This document shows, piece by piece, positions 1 to 11,010 of a DNA stretch of 64,000 nucleotides. Source of the stretch: Aradus depressus (lineage: Eukaryota; Arthropoda; Insecta; Hemiptera; Aradidae). Both the position numbers and the translations under genes were made by a program. Position 1 is the first letter of the stretch, and the number at the start of each line of letters is the position of its first letter. Under the pieces are notes generated by a model. The model did no database searches. It saw nothing but the letters and a program-made list of their open reading frames with translations, and had not been told where the DNA came from. The stretch is taken from the NCBI GenBank assembly GCA_963662175.1, contig OY759215.1, positions 54,825,213 through 54,889,212 on the forward strand, read 5' to 3'.

Positions 1-980
1 GGAAACTGCTTATTGTGGGAAACCGAAAGTATTGGCTGGTTGATTGAGCATCTGGAGGTGGAGTTGCTCGCGATTTACATATGCTTATTCTGCAGGAGCA
101 TATCTATATATTATTCCACCACTAGCTGAGCCCTGTAGAATAGAAGTATCTGTTGGTTTACATATGACTGTAGAATTAGATAATATGTGTGAGGATAGTA
201 TGGTCTCCGTCTTTGAAAGAGTCCTGCATGTCATGCTCGGTCCAAAGTCTAGTTTAAAAAGAAGGCCTCCGCAGCGTATACTTTTTTCCCGGATGAGGCG
301 CTATGTTACCTATCTATATATATTTTTTCCGAGTTGTATTGTGACTGCTAGGATTTCTTGAGAGAACTTCTCCATGTTCCTGTGCTGGGCTCCACTGATG
401 GGATCCGCCAAAGACGGCGGTCCCAGAAAAGAGCCTTCGCTCCAGTGTCGCCATGTGAACACAGCCCAGTGTCCTGAATCATGTACCGACCGTCTGTCTG
501 AAGCACACCGGCGATACAGTTACCCATCTCTGACCCTCTTTCTCACACTTTCGCACCTCCGGCTTCCTTCAGTTTTGGGGGATTCCTTTCCTCATTTGCT
601 TTAGGTATATCTCCTAGCGGAAGTACTTTTCTTAACAATTAATTGGATCACAAAAATAATTCTGACCTGATCATTTAATATATTTGATTGACACGAATTC
701 ACTGAACCTATGTATCTATTGGCGGCTATATTGTTAATACTGCACAAATAAGAAACATTTCTCATTTTCATTTAGCTACCCGTATTATAAAGGATGTTAA
801 TAATTGGTCCGAAATTCGATGTTAGAACGTCCTATAGTCGACTGAAATACTGTTGAAAAGCTCTTGAAATTCTCCGCAGAAATATGACCAAATTCTACTC
901 TTTATACCTAAGACTCAGTTTCCTTTCATTATCTTTCAATTTATAAAAAATAAATAAAATATATTATTCATCTCATATAT
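1..980. other. No assignable gene; unassigned sequence
   Basis: Two short open stretches occur on the plus strand (44-361 and 374-604). Neither shows a recognisable domain, their compositions are unremarkable, and no splice-site pattern joins them convincingly. They could be exon or old transposon debris. From about 605 to 980 the sequence is AT-rich with no pattern I can name. Confidence 0.3.
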
Positions 981-990
981 TTATATATTC

Positions 991-1115
991 TAAGATTTAA
1001 TATTGGTTGGTGTATATGATTTATAAGCTATTTTTATGTACAAAATTGTATGACGTATCCTATTTATTACCATGTTATAACATGTGTGGTTTAACAGAAA
1101 TTAATATTATTAATT
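991..1115 (+). repeat. LINE-like 3' end, same family as the 46.0-46.3 kb foldback
   Basis: The stretch shares long runs with 46150-46275: TTTAATATTGGTTG, a TGTACAAAAT block, GTATGAC, and a final AAATATTATTA-type tail. Such tails ending in simple ATT repeats are typical of LINE 3' ends. The assignment to LINEs is inferred; the sharing between the two loci is seen directly. Confidence 0.45.
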
Positions 1116-1154
1116 TTTTTTTGTGTGTAGACAGAATTGTTATTTTCTCATACC

Positions 1155-1720
1155 TTTAGTACCTACACGGTAGTATTGTAATCGTGCAAAAATCCAAGAT
1201 CGCGTTTTCAACGGAATTTCACCTTTTTATGGTCCACAGAATATGTTTTGATCATTTTCGCGTGTTTTGACCGCCAAATCAGAAACGATTGTAGCAATGA
1301 ACGTGAAATTTGAAATGATTCATGTGTGCTATTTTAGATCTGATTAGATTTTGGCCGAAATCAGACGAAAATGTAGACCATTTTACTTTGGAGTCTAAGT
1401 ACATTTTACCGCAAAAATAATCAAAAATATATTCAAATACGAGTAACATGTCAATAAAAACCCTAAAATTACGTCTTGAAACCCATTTTTTTTAAGACGT
1501 TTGCTTGTTTTACGCAAAAACGGATAATCCTAACAAAAAATCGTTTGTATCAATAATATTCCTTATTAAATTTTCACCAATAAAATGCCCTTGTATTTGA
1601 AATAGGACCAATACGACCAAAGTTATAGCTCTCCTAAAAAACCTTAAGAAATAGTTCAAAGCAAATGTTTAAATTGTAACGCATAGCAACGACTTTAAAA
1701 TAAGTTTTACACCTAGGGAA
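1155..1720. repeat. Dispersed repeat family B, copy 1
   Basis: Blocks such as AGTATTGTAATCGTG, TTTTGATCATTTTC, GACGTTTGCTTGTTTTACGC and TTCCTTATTAAATTT recur in the same order at 2258-2600, and parts recur at 18550-18700 and 46700-46890. This copy has about 300 bp of extra sequence between the first and second blocks. No coding capacity is visible. Confidence 0.55.
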
Positions 1721-2257
1721 CTAAGCATCAAGTGCTCTTATCCCTTCCTATAAATGAGTTTTTATTACTGGAGGTTTTTTATTAAAAAAGGATTAAGAAT
1801 AAAGAAAAATATTACAATGTGATGATTCTATAGCAGGACATGTAATTGTATGAGAAGGGGAGGGGGGGGTGATCAGTGAAAAGATGGTTGGCATAAGAAA
1901 GTCCTGTTATGGCCCGTTCACATAATTTTATTTTTATAAAGAAAATTTTTGTATGTTGTCACTTTTATTTTTTACTAACAGTACTTTATATTTATCCTCA
2001 GTAGAGATCTTTGTAACAGTGAATAGTAAGCCAACTAAAAAAAAAGGCAACTCATAAAACGTAAGTGGGCTCGTAAGCCGCGAAAGGAAGAGTGACTTGA
2101 CTCTGTTTCAAGTCTTGTAGTAGATGGATCCGGACTTATCTGAACTCCTTCATCATGAAAATTGGATCCTGCAAATTGCCATAGTTCTCGAAATAGTAGC
2201 TACTCATTTACACTGTTTTCCAGGAAATTTAAAAAATACAATTATATTTTTACTTTT
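1721..2257. other. No gene seen
   Basis: AT-rich sequence with short homopolymers, including a G run near 1860. No supported coding region, RNA gene or repeat boundary is seen. Confidence 0.3.
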
Positions 2258-2873
2258 TTTAGTATAGGAAAGTATTGTAATCGTGAGAAAATCCGAGATA
2301 GATTTTTCAACAGTTCCCTTGAACATGTTTTGATCATTTTCATGATGATGTCTGTCTGTGTGTATGTGATTGGAACTTCATCTGTTCTTTTACTCAAAAA
2401 CGTTTGTGTGATTTTTTTTTAGACGAGCTATGCGAAAACGGTTTGTCCTATCGAAAGATTATTCCTCATCAACAATGTTTCTTATTAAACTTCCAATTGC
2501 GTTTACGTCCTCAGAGATAGGACCAATGCGATCAGCATTATAGCGTTCCAAAGTAAAGTATTCAAGTTTGGCGACACATTAAAAAATAAAAAACTCGATC
2601 TCGGATTTATAAAATTTTGTGTCGATAGATTCATTATTTAGTCAATTATTTGTGTTTTTGTGTCGAGCCTCCCTTCTAATCCCTTCCTTCCCTTTGGCCG
2701 ATTTGACTCAGAATCAATAAGTCGTTCTTATGGATTTTTGGACATACGTACAAAATTTTGTCTCGATATATCATTCTATCGGAAGTTATTATGTTCTCAG
2801 ACACATCGAAATTGTGGTCGATTACATAACTTCCCCTGTATTTTGTACAACTGGGGAAGTAAGAAAAAAAAAT
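2258..2873. repeat. Repeat family B copy joined to a family A end
   Basis: The left part (2258-2600) repeats the ordered blocks of 1155-1720. The right part (about 2590-2873) carries family A marks: TTCATTCTATCGG, GATTACATAACTTCCCC and the terminal motif in which ACTTCCCC and GGGGAAGT flank a short palindromic spacer. The two families abut in the same way elsewhere (about 46400-46900), so they may be parts of one longer element. Confidence 0.5.
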
Positions 2874-3145
2874 GGATGTGACGTAGTGCCAAAGTAGGAA
2901 GTGATGTGAGTGGGGCTGATGTAACAATGAAAGAAGACACTCCTTGCAAGTATGTAGTGTCTGGATGGAGTCTTTGACATGTAAATGTATGTAAGATAGG
3001 TGGGCGAGGTATGTCAACGTCACCCAAGGGCACAACCAGGAGGGAGTGCTCAAACCCATGGAATGCAAGTTCAAAGTACCATCCCTCTCAATTACCAGGT
3101 CGGAAATTACTTTCTTAGTTTGTCAATGGACAATTATAGGTATTA

Positions 3146-3668
3146 CTAGCAGTAATACCCGAGGTTGCCCGGGGAACTTTGACTTCTCTCCCAATATCTC
3201 CTATAAGGCTATTCAGTTCCTCGACAGTACATTCATGATGTTATAATTTTCAATTATTTATACGGAATAAGGCTTATAGTCCTTCAACTGTAGTAACGCT
3301 AGCTTTGGAGCTAAAACTAATTTATTCAAAAAGATTTCTCATTAATCGTTGCAATGGTTTTCGAGTTACAAAGATTGCGTGAGTGGATGCTGGGATGGAC
3401 CAGGGGTTGATTAAAAAATAGACCTTAACCTTCCGGTAGATAAAACTTATCTATTCAAAAAGATTCCTCATTAATCATTGCAGTGGTTTTTGAGTTACAA
3501 AGATTGCGTGGGTGGATGCTGGGATGGACCAGATATTGAGGTACTAATACGCCTAGAACCTTCCACAGACGATGACGAACAAATTTAAAAAAAATTAATC
3601 AAATCCAACAAGCCGTTCGTGAGTTATAGCGGTACAACGCACAGACATTTTCAGCTTTATATATATGA
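3146..3668 (-). mobile_element. Non-autonomous Helitron-like element
   Basis: Read on the minus strand, the element begins TCATATATATAAAGC with A before it, and ends in a hairpin (CCCGGGCAACCTCGGG), a short spacer and CTAG, with T after it. A 5' TC, a subterminal 3' hairpin 8-12 nt before CTRR, and insertion between A and T are the known Helitron signature. No Rep/helicase coding is present in 523 bp, so it would depend on an autonomous partner. It contains a 131-bp tandem duplication. Similar 3' ends occur at 28493, 35064 and 63530. Confidence 0.62.
3312..3534. repeat. Tandem duplication inside the Helitron-like element
   Basis: A block of about 92 bp (3312-3403) is repeated at 3443-3534 with roughly nine in ten bases matching. 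Both copies end in GGATGCTGGGATGGACCAG. The period is 131 bp. Confidence 0.8.
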
Positions 3669-3705
3669 TATAATTGTTTAAATCCATATCTAAGCTTCTA
3701 AAATG

Positions 3706-4080
3706 TTACACGAGTACCTACCACGAGCACAGGCCATCGCTTAACGTCCCATAGATAACTCGTGCTCTGTGTCCTAACCTAACATAAATTAAACTATGCA
3801 TTTTGTAGATAGAAAGTTATTTATTAAGTTAGAAAGTGATTCATGCCTGGGCTTTAAGTAACAGGTCATATTGCCTACTAGCAGAGCGCTATTTCGTCGC
3901 TCTGGTGGACATGGGAGTTCTAAATTTTGCCTACCTAGGTTTATTCGCCTAGGGTAGGGGTCTTTTTAACGAGTACCTGATATCGCATAGGTACGGTACC
4001 ATTGCTTAACGTTCCATCCCAAGGAGGGCTCAAGGTTTTTCACTTTCCAGATAAAAAAAATCTAAGGTCCGCATTTTATA
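3706..4080 (-). repeat. SINE-1 fragments (minus strand), 5' head missing
   Basis: Two pieces of the tRNA-derived SINE-1 family: a 45-bp middle piece (about 3709-3755, including CATCGCTTAACGTCCCA) and a longer piece (3836-4080) that starts at the SINE 3' tail and runs into the middle. The tRNA-like head with the pol III boxes is absent from both. Confidence 0.75.
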
Positions 4081-4740
4081 GTAATGTGTCGAATATAGCT
4101 TTTTCTTAGGTTTCATTTCGTTATATTATCCTATGATACATATATATTTTTTAATTCTAAATTGTTTTTCAGTACGCAAAATGTTTTTAAAAACCCTTTT
4201 TAGCAATTGAGTCACTGACTACAAAAATTAAGAATTCTGAGGCCAGGTCTAATCATAAGTATAAATATATAATAAATTTTTTGTGTTGACCTAAAAGTCA
4301 GATTTTGAGTAAAATGTAAAACGACAACGTGTCCTCAATTATAAAGTAGGCATATAACAGTTTTTCAACCCATTTATTTCACTTGGGCCGTATGTTATCC
4401 TGACCAGTCAGTATCTTTGGCGGGGATCAGCATCCAGGTAGCCTTGATTTCTCGAAAATTTCGCCACTTGAAGATGTTCAGGAACGAGGACCAACCGGTC
4501 CTCCAAAACTGGCTTCCTTCATTAATCTTTTGCATACCTCTGAGAGAAATAAAACACAGCATATGGGTCACACAAGAATTTTATCATATATATATTTTTT
4601 TTTTAAATAGGCATTTATGATCCGGAATTAACCTGAATAGTTGATGGGGACAAAGTTTCAAATAAGCTACAGCTTTTTCGCGTGTATAAAAATTGGTCTT
4701 TGGCGATTTAAAGTGACTCTAGTGCTGTTAGAGGGCGGGT
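4081..4740. other. No gene seen
   Basis: AT-rich sequence without a supported coding region. A 67-residue open stretch at 4417-4620 has no recognisable domain and no reason to be called a gene. Confidence 0.3.
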
Positions 4741-4751
4741 GAGTTTACACC

Positions 4752-4916
4752 ATTTTTATTTTGGTGCCACAGGGGGCTACATTACCGAGGTTATTTACAA
4801 ACATCTATGGCCAGGGAGAAAATTTATATCTATGAAATAAAATTCTCCACCGGACGAGATTCGAACCTGCACCCGTTGTTGTCCATGCAACCTAAGATCT
4901 AGCCCACACGGCTCCT
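4752..4916 (-). repeat. SINE-2 copy, tRNA-derived (minus strand)
   Basis: On the minus strand it opens with a tRNA-like head (GGAGCCGTGTGGGCTAGA) and a B-box-like GGTTCGAATCT about 45 nt later. An ordered tail follows that also occurs at 49091-49345 (CGTCCGG, then a TTTATTTC block, then GGCCATGGATGT-like sequence). The spacing from A box to B box is long, as in tRNAs with a long variable arm. It is a different family from SINE-1. Confidence 0.65.
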
Positions 4917-5134
4917 TAGTCTGTTTTTTTTTCTCGTAAATTAATAAGAAAAAACATTTTTTTTTTCATAGTTGGTACATTTACAAAACCTCATTCCTTA
5001 GATGACATGTGTTAGCAGAAAAGTTGGTGTTTATAAAATTTATAAAAAAATTCATACTCGGCCTTCTTATTTCTAATTATCTTCTTACTTCTTAGTACCG
5101 TTAAAAGTTCAGTCTTAGAGTAGCTAACCCATAA

Positions 5135-5188
5135 GGGCGATATGACCTCGTAGTTAAAGCCCGGGCATGAGTCATAATAACTAACTAA
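5135..5188 (+). repeat. SINE-1 3' tail fragment
   Basis: Contains the family tail: GGCGATATGACCTCGTAG, then TTAAAGCCCGGGCATGAGTC and ATAATAACTAAC. Only the last ~50 bp of the family is present. Confidence 0.75.
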
Positions 5189-5790
5189 TAATATCCATGA
5201 ATATTTATTTAATACATCATTCTTATCTTTTTAACGGTAAAAGAAACACTCCTTAGTCTTTGCATTCTTGAACTTATTTGTTAAATGGACGAATTAGAGT
5301 TGTACGAAGCTGAGCAAGGAGTGCGCCCGCTTCGCTTTGCTCGGTGGCTTCCAACCCAATAAAGAATAATCACGTAGGCAATATGAAGACAGATGACGTT
5401 ATTAAAACAGTAGTTTGAGAAAGTTAGTAGAAAAGTAATTGCTAGAAATAATGAGATAATCAACAAGATTGTTTGAAAGTTGGCTTTATTGGATCCACGA
5501 GGATCGTACACTGTTCTTTTGTTAAAAAAGAAATTCCACGACTCTTTATTAAAATAACCCACATATTTACGGAGGGAAGGACGTGGGTCTAGTTAGCGTT
5601 CTTCTTTGGCCGTTTAGATGCCTCTTTTTTATTATTTTTCTGGGTCACATTGTTACCTTGGCTTTGTCACTCATCTCAAAAATGTTACGTTGCCCTCAGA
5701 ATATAGAATGTTTATCTGAAGCATCGTGTGCAGCCTTCAATAGAATAACCATGTAAACCTGTTAGAAAACCTTTTTTTTTATTTTTTCCA
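5189..5790. other. No gene seen
   Basis: The minus strand has a 93-residue open stretch (5281-5562) with a hydrophobic middle, but no signal, domain or splice context supports it as a gene. Otherwise featureless AT-rich DNA. Confidence 0.3.
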
Positions 5791-6440
5791 AGTATACGGA
5801 AGTATTTTAATCAAGAAAAATGGCCGTCGGAAAATCACCGGCTATGTACTTCGCCTGCTCGAATTAATCGATTACGTTCTGCTAAAACTCAGTATGTAGT
5901 TGACTTACATAGTGGCTTCTGAATCCTCATATTGAATGTTGTGTTGAAACATTTATTACCTCGGCAGTTATTAGGGGAGTCGAGTCACCCTCCCCTGATC
6001 CCCCTCTACCCTTCGGCTGATTCAGCGGAAAATTAATATTTGTGTTCCTTATAGGTTTTCGAATTTAAATATTAAATTTAATTTCGACACATTCATTACA
6101 TCGGTAGTTATTGGGATTTCTGTGTTGAGTCCCCCCTCTGACCCATCACTATCCTTCGGCTGGTTTTGTGTTAATCCTCCTTTTAATCCCTTCCCTTCGG
6201 CTGAATTGTCTGAAAATCAATAGATGTCGACTTTAGAGGGTTTCGGATACACATATAACATTTCGTGTCGATACATTCATTCTATCGGAACTTATCATGT
6301 TCACTGACAGATATTGTTTTTTCCGTTTATGGAATCAGGAAGTCGCAAAACATGAAATTCTGTTGAAAACTCCGCATCGAATTTTAGACCGATTACGTAA
6401 CTTCTCCTGTACTTCTAAACCCGTCTGGGTTTCATGTTAC
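5790..6440 (-). repeat. Repeat family A, several internal subunits
   Basis: Three degenerate copies of a ~130-150 bp subunit lie in tandem, marked by CATTACATCGG, CCCTTCGGCTGA and AATCAATAG-type blocks. A terminal part follows (GATTACGTAACTTCTCC). The same order is found at 30560-31180, 33960-34485 and other sites. This is the commonest dispersed family in the window. No coding potential is seen. Confidence 0.6.
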
Positions 6441-6931
6441 ATTTTCTTTCTGCCATGGTTGATTAAGTTGACCATCTGGATGGTGTACATTGGAACCTTG
6501 GGGTGATCATACAGTGGAATCAGGGATACTTGCAGAGCTCAGAGTAGAGTTCTGAGGAAAATAAAAGAAACTCATGGTTTTGAATGGAAGTTGGTACAGT
6601 GGGAGCAGAGACGAGAGAGAACTGGGATACTGGATCAGGACAGAGCTGCTGGAGCGGCTCAGACATATTGCTTCTCATTGAAATATATCCAGCGTCCATT
6701 ATTATTATAAATTTCATATTTGTTTAATTGAAATTAAAATGTGTTCACTCTCCCTAAAAAACTTTTTTTTCTTTTTACCTATACCTTAAATTGAGGACGG
6801 CAAGCCTTTCTTCGGGGAAATGGGCTTTTTGTGGAAATTACAGTAAAGCTTATCCTGGAATGTGGGTTTGATCATTTCCAGGGTATACATTAGTAATCTC
6901 CAAGAAATGTGAGACTAGAGATTTGGGAGGA

Positions 6932-6952
6932 GGGGGGGGGGGGGGGGGGGGG
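6932..6952 (+). repeat. Homopolymer (G)21
   Basis: An uninterrupted run of 21 G. It is one of four G or C runs of 19-27 bases in the window and may be length-unstable or a sequencing artefact. Confidence 0.9.
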
Positions 6953-8047
6953 AACTGCATAATTTGAAATCTCAATTTCATCAGAAACATAAAAAATGAT
7001 TGAGCAACAAGAAAATTGGTTCTACTAAGTGCAGTAAAGCTTTAATGTTTCAACCTTTAATGTTTCTTCTGGAAAGATTTGGATGTTTATATATCTGTAC
7101 ATGCGACAATGTCTAGGAACTGTCTCTAGATGGTCTCACGTGCTTTGTGTACTAGGCTTTAGAGACATAACTGCTACACTTACCAGGGAAATAGCCAGCT
7201 CCGATGGAACAACTTTTTTTTCCGCCTCGTTGAAGAAACGGTTAATGCCAAAGTAATACATGAGCAAAAGGTGCCATAGAGTATGAATGCAGTCCAACCT
7301 TAGTCATTGTAAGCACATGAAGATTTTGGATCTATACAGAATTGAAAGTAAGTTGGGATATGAGTTACAACTTAATACTTGCCTTTTCGAAAGTTAGTAA
7401 TTACTGAAAGTAAAGAATAGAGGAATAGCCAGAAGTGGACTAAAAATGGTCGGTTGGTACACAAACGGACGGACAGCAGTGGGTCAGTAATTTACGAAAG
7501 AGATCTGTGGAGATTTCCCTGTATATAGTTGTCAGTTTCTAATCCGCCATGACAGACCACTTTCCTACTTCTGTCTCCCGTTATACCTCGTTTTGTTGTG
7601 CCCTCTCCACGCTACGCCATCTCTCCTGCCCCCGGAGCCACCTCCTCCTTTATCACGGAAGGACTCTTCGCCGAGTATAATATATTGACCATTGACTGGA
7701 AAGAGGGTGTGGAGGTTACGTTGGAATTTCCCGAAAAAAAAAAAAAAAAAAAAAAAAAGGAACAATCGGAATGGAATCGTGGGTCACTCTAGACTGGGAT
7801 CCCTCATACCTCGTGACGACAAAGAACCACAAGACCATGGCGAAGCGGTTCCTCCTCCTTGACCTATGGCACTTGCATGCTGATTCCCATTCTTTCTCCC
7901 CATCCATGTTTGTATTTCACGTCTTAATGATAAACTCAGTTTTTATGTTTCTTAAGCTTCTCTGGGATGATGTTGCTTTTTCCCGGTATTTTTTTCCAAA
8001 GATGTCGGGATACTTCTTCGGGTCGCAATCAACGACAACCCTGAATA
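6953..8047. other. No gene seen; contains (A)25 at 7734-7758
   Basis: Around 7590-7760 the sequence is more GC-rich and is followed by 25 A, which would fit an old retroposed 3' end. No protein family is recognisable in the short open stretches on either strand. Confidence 0.35.
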
Positions 8048-8870
8048 AAGCCTAATCTACACTATGCTAGTAATTTAGTCGAGTGGCGAGTAATTTACTC
8101 AATAAAACGACTAGAACTAACCAAAAAGTGTTCGCACAGTCGTGTAATAGTGACAGTGAGTGCCACCGCTTCTGAAAAATGAACATGCTGCAACGCAACA
8201 AAGTAAATAATGTTATAAGGCTTATTACTGTGGCTATTTTGGAAGAGGTGGAAGAAGAAAGTAGTGAGATGAAAGAAAAGAAAATATTAATAAGAAAATA
8301 AATTAATAGAAGAGATGAAATAGGAGCTACGAATTATTTTCTCAGTGAAATTGCATTAGAAGATCCCAAAGAATACTTCGGTACTTTCAGATTGATGGAA
8401 AGTGTTAATTTGTTAAGTGTTAATGAAAATGCAATAAAAAAATCAACGCATGGGTACCCAATTAAGAAGTCCAATTTCCGCAAAAAAAAAATACTCCGTT
8501 CTCTACTTTCTTGCTACTGGATGTATTAGTTTAAGGACACACACATCTCTTTCGACTTGGAAAATCAGCAGGCACTCACGTTGCACATATGTTGCAACAC
8601 ATTTTAACAATGTCTCTTCGCTCCAACAAAATAGCATTTTGCAAATTAAATGATGAGCACGACTAGAGGTTCAGAATGAGCCGGACTTGTTTAGTGGATG
8701 ATTTAAGTAATCAGTGCAGCGTGGAGGGGGGTGCTACTCGCCCGAAAAAATAGAAATAAATGGATTGACTCGACTAAAACAACTCGACTAAATGTTCGTG
8801 GTTCAGACACGTTTAGTTATTAAATAAATCGCCACTCGACTAAATTACTAGCATAGTGCGAACTAGGCTT
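8048..8870 (+). mobile_element. PIF/Harbinger-like DNA transposon relic
   Basis: The two ends are inverted repeats of about 45 bp: AAGCCTA, then a divergent stretch, then CACTATGC / TAGTAATTTAG / TCGAGTGGCGA. TA lies on both outer sides, and TAA/TTA is possible if the duplication is the 3-bp TWA usual for PIF/Harbinger. Between the ends is the decayed 5' part of a Harbinger-type transposase, while the catalytic DDE region is gone. At 823 bp it is far shorter than an autonomous copy, so it is an internally deleted relic. Confidence 0.65.
8179..8653 (+). pseudogene. Harbinger-type transposase, N-terminal remnant
   Basis: Reading from the ATG at 8179, one frame carries INRRDEIGA, then LALEDPKEY-like and FRLMES segments. 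These match the conserved start of PIF/Harbinger nucleases (WIKRRDE.GA, ED...Y..F.RM). The expected Trp just before the first motif is a TAA stop. After an A-run near 8480 the similarity continues in another frame (YFLATGC, matching RFLATG.S). The DDE catalytic part is absent. The family match rests on motif order that I can see, not on a search. Confidence 0.6.
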
Positions 8871-8935
8871 TAGGGATGTGGAAGTATCCCGTCTATAAAA
8901 AGCAATAAAATCAGTTTTGTTTATTCATGCATTAT

Positions 8936-9270
8936 TATCTTCGATAAAAAAATATTTCGAAAATGGCGAAACCTAGTTCGAAAAAGTCGTTGGTGAATCA
9001 CCAAAAATGTACTTCCCCAACACATTAATCAATTCAGTTTTCGCTTTTGTTTTAACACCAATCGACCGTTTTAATCAAAATTTCGTGCGATACATTCATG
9101 TTTTCCGACCCCCTAATTCCAAAAGTGAGAAAAAAATCCTGTGTATCTGTGAACGGAATGAATATATTATTTTCAACCAAATCACATTGGTTTAAGAAGG
9201 GTGAGAACGAAAACTTACTCCATCCATTCGCGTTAGGGGAAATACCTTGCCGGTGATTCACGGCTTTTTT
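8936..9270. repeat. Repeat family A fragments, composite
   Basis: Carries GTCGTTGGTGAATCACC and ATGTACTTCCCC near the left side and the complementary end (GCCGGTGATTCACGGC) near 9250. The two ends face each other, with a rearranged interior. The same end motif occurs at 19388 and 27576. Confidence 0.5.
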
Positions 9271-9586
9271 CGCTCTACAAACAATAACTAACCTAAATAA
9301 TAGTCCTCTAAAACATAAGCGGTGTTAACATATCAGCATTTCTTCTGATTGTGCAATGTTTAATGTTTCCTGGAGTTAATAAAGTTCTCAGGAAGATTAT
9401 AACTGGATAAAGATCCAAGATTAATTAATGTCGAGAGGAAGGGCTTGAAAATTTAAGGAGGCCGTAAAGATACGGTCCGTTAGGACGGACATTATAGTTG
9501 GTTGGGAGAGACGCTTTTAAACGAAGAGCTGGAGTAGGTCCAAATCAGCCGTAAGCTTTCATTATGTGAGGGAGGCCGACTGCAAG

Positions 9587-9839
9587 AACTTTAGGGGGTC
9601 ATCCTGAAACCTGTAACTTTAGGGGTCAACCTGGATCTTGTAACTTTAGGGGTCAGCCTGGATCCTGTAACTTTAGGGGTCAGCCTGGATCCTGTAACTT
9701 TAGGGGTCAGCCTGGATCCTGTAACTTTAGGGGTCAACCTGGATCCTGTAACTTTAGGGGTCAACCTGGATCCTGTAACTTTAGGGGTCAACCTGGTTTC
9801 TGTAAGTTTAGGGGGTCATCCTGAACTCTGTAACTTTAG
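9587..9839 (+). repeat. 27-bp minisatellite, about nine copies
   Basis: The unit AACTTTAGGGGTCAGCCTGG plus GATCCTGT-type bases is repeated about nine times. The inner copies are nearly identical. The first and last copies are 28 bp and share variants (GGGGGTCATCCTGAA) not seen inside. The period divides by three, which creates an open frame of repeated nine-residue units on both strands; that is a by-product, not a gene. Confidence 0.9.
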
Positions 9840-9929
9840 AAGGTGATTAGGATGAGTAGATCCATCCAGCGGTGGTTCCTCATGATGATAGTAGTTATAA
9901 TCGTAGTTTAACAATTATCTCATCACCAC

Positions 9930-10045
9930 AGACAGACATTTTTGAGATCAAAGGGTCGAAAATATGAAATTCTGCTGAAAACTGAACATCGAATTTTGTG
10001 ACCGATTACATAACTTCCTCTAAACTTCGTATAGCTGGGGCCCAT
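9930..10045 (-). repeat. Repeat family A end fragment
   Basis: Contains CAGACAGACATTTT, then GATTACATAACTTCC and CGTATAGCTGGGG, the standard end of family A. It lies about 180 bp to the left of the LTR retrotransposon insertion. Confidence 0.6.
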
Positions 10046-10218
10046 CCAACAACTCCCGAAAACAATACAACCAGGAATTTATTATTATAATTTTAACAGG
10101 TTTTTAGTGATCATCTTCCATAATAACTGATTATAAAAATGCCATTTGTGAAGTATATTTTGGCTATAAATATGTATTATAGAAATCAATACTGCCAAAT
10201 CCTTGATGTAATGAGTAT

Positions 10219-10222
10219 CAAT
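10219..10222 (+). repeat. Target-site duplication CAAT (left)
   Basis: CAAT immediately precedes the 5' LTR, and CAAT follows the 3' LTR at 17710-17713. A 4-bp duplication fits several Ty3/Gypsy lineages. Confidence 0.65.
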
Positions 10223-10638
10223 TGTAGCATGTCTACCCTATAGATAATGCTCAGAACTGGCGATGTCTACGAGAGGATCGCGATCGCTAGGAGCAAAGTA
10301 TGGGTTGTGTGGTGTTGAATAAACGAGAATTGCATTTGGAAGAGAATGCTCGGAACCAATGATGCCTGCGAGAGAATCGCGATCGCTGGGAGCGAAAATA
10401 AAGAATAATAGAGACACAATGGAAAGGAAGCCAAGATAATTGTCTACATCCGGTGTATAAGGAATAAGCAGTAAAGGTTTTTTTTCTTACTCCAGGTTTT
10501 CACACAACTAGAGGCAGATGTTAATTGGTAATATGCGATTGGCTGGAAATAAAATGGGCGGAGTCCGACGACGAATCAAGTCTCGAGAACTGTCCCCTAC
10601 CACGGTCGGATATCGGAAGCCACTCCCCGTTTTACTCA

Positions 10639-11010
10639 TTCTTCGTTCATATCTTGGTGGATCACCACGTTCCTCTCTTTGTAAAGCCTAGTTTCAGTAT
10701 GTGAAAGTACTTTCTTCGCTCATGTCTTGGCTGGTCACCACGTTCTTTTTATATTGTACAGTTGAGTTTAAATATGTAAATTAAGTTTCTTCGTTCATGT
10801 CTTGGGTGATCACCACGTATCTTTTCTATAAGTAATATCAGTTTGAATATGTGAAATTAACATTCTTCGTTCATGTCTTGGGTGTTCACCACGTATCTTT
10901 TCTATAAGAAATATCAGTTAGAATATGTGAAATTAACTTTCTTCGTTCATGTCTTGGGTGATCACCACGTATCTTTTCTATAAGTAATATCAGTTTGAAT
11001 ATGTGAATTA
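10639..11010 (+). promoter_or_regulatory. Five-fold 73-76 bp array in 5' LTR (possible enhancer)
   Basis: Units start at 10639, 10712, 10787, 10863 and 10939 with TTCTTCGTTCATGTCTTGG followed by a core around GGTGATCACCACG. In units 3 and 5 the core is the perfect 10-bp palindrome GGTGATCACC; the others have one or two changes. The array lies upstream of AATAAA, in the probable U3. Repeated protein-binding sites in U3 are a usual enhancer layout, but the binding factor is unknown. The same array is at 16796-17167 in the 3' LTR. Confidence 0.6.

Noticed and set aside
5281..5562. 93-residue minus-strand frame with a hydrophobic middle
   Set aside because: AT-rich sequence gives hydrophobic codons by chance; no other support.
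9591..9791. Repeat-protein-like frame on the minus strand
   Set aside because: Produced by the 27-bp period of the minisatellite; no start context, domain or neighbour.
10639..11010. CRISPR array
   Set aside because: The repeats are long and degenerate, there are no unique spacers, the whole array is duplicated in the other LTR, and the genome is eukaryotic.
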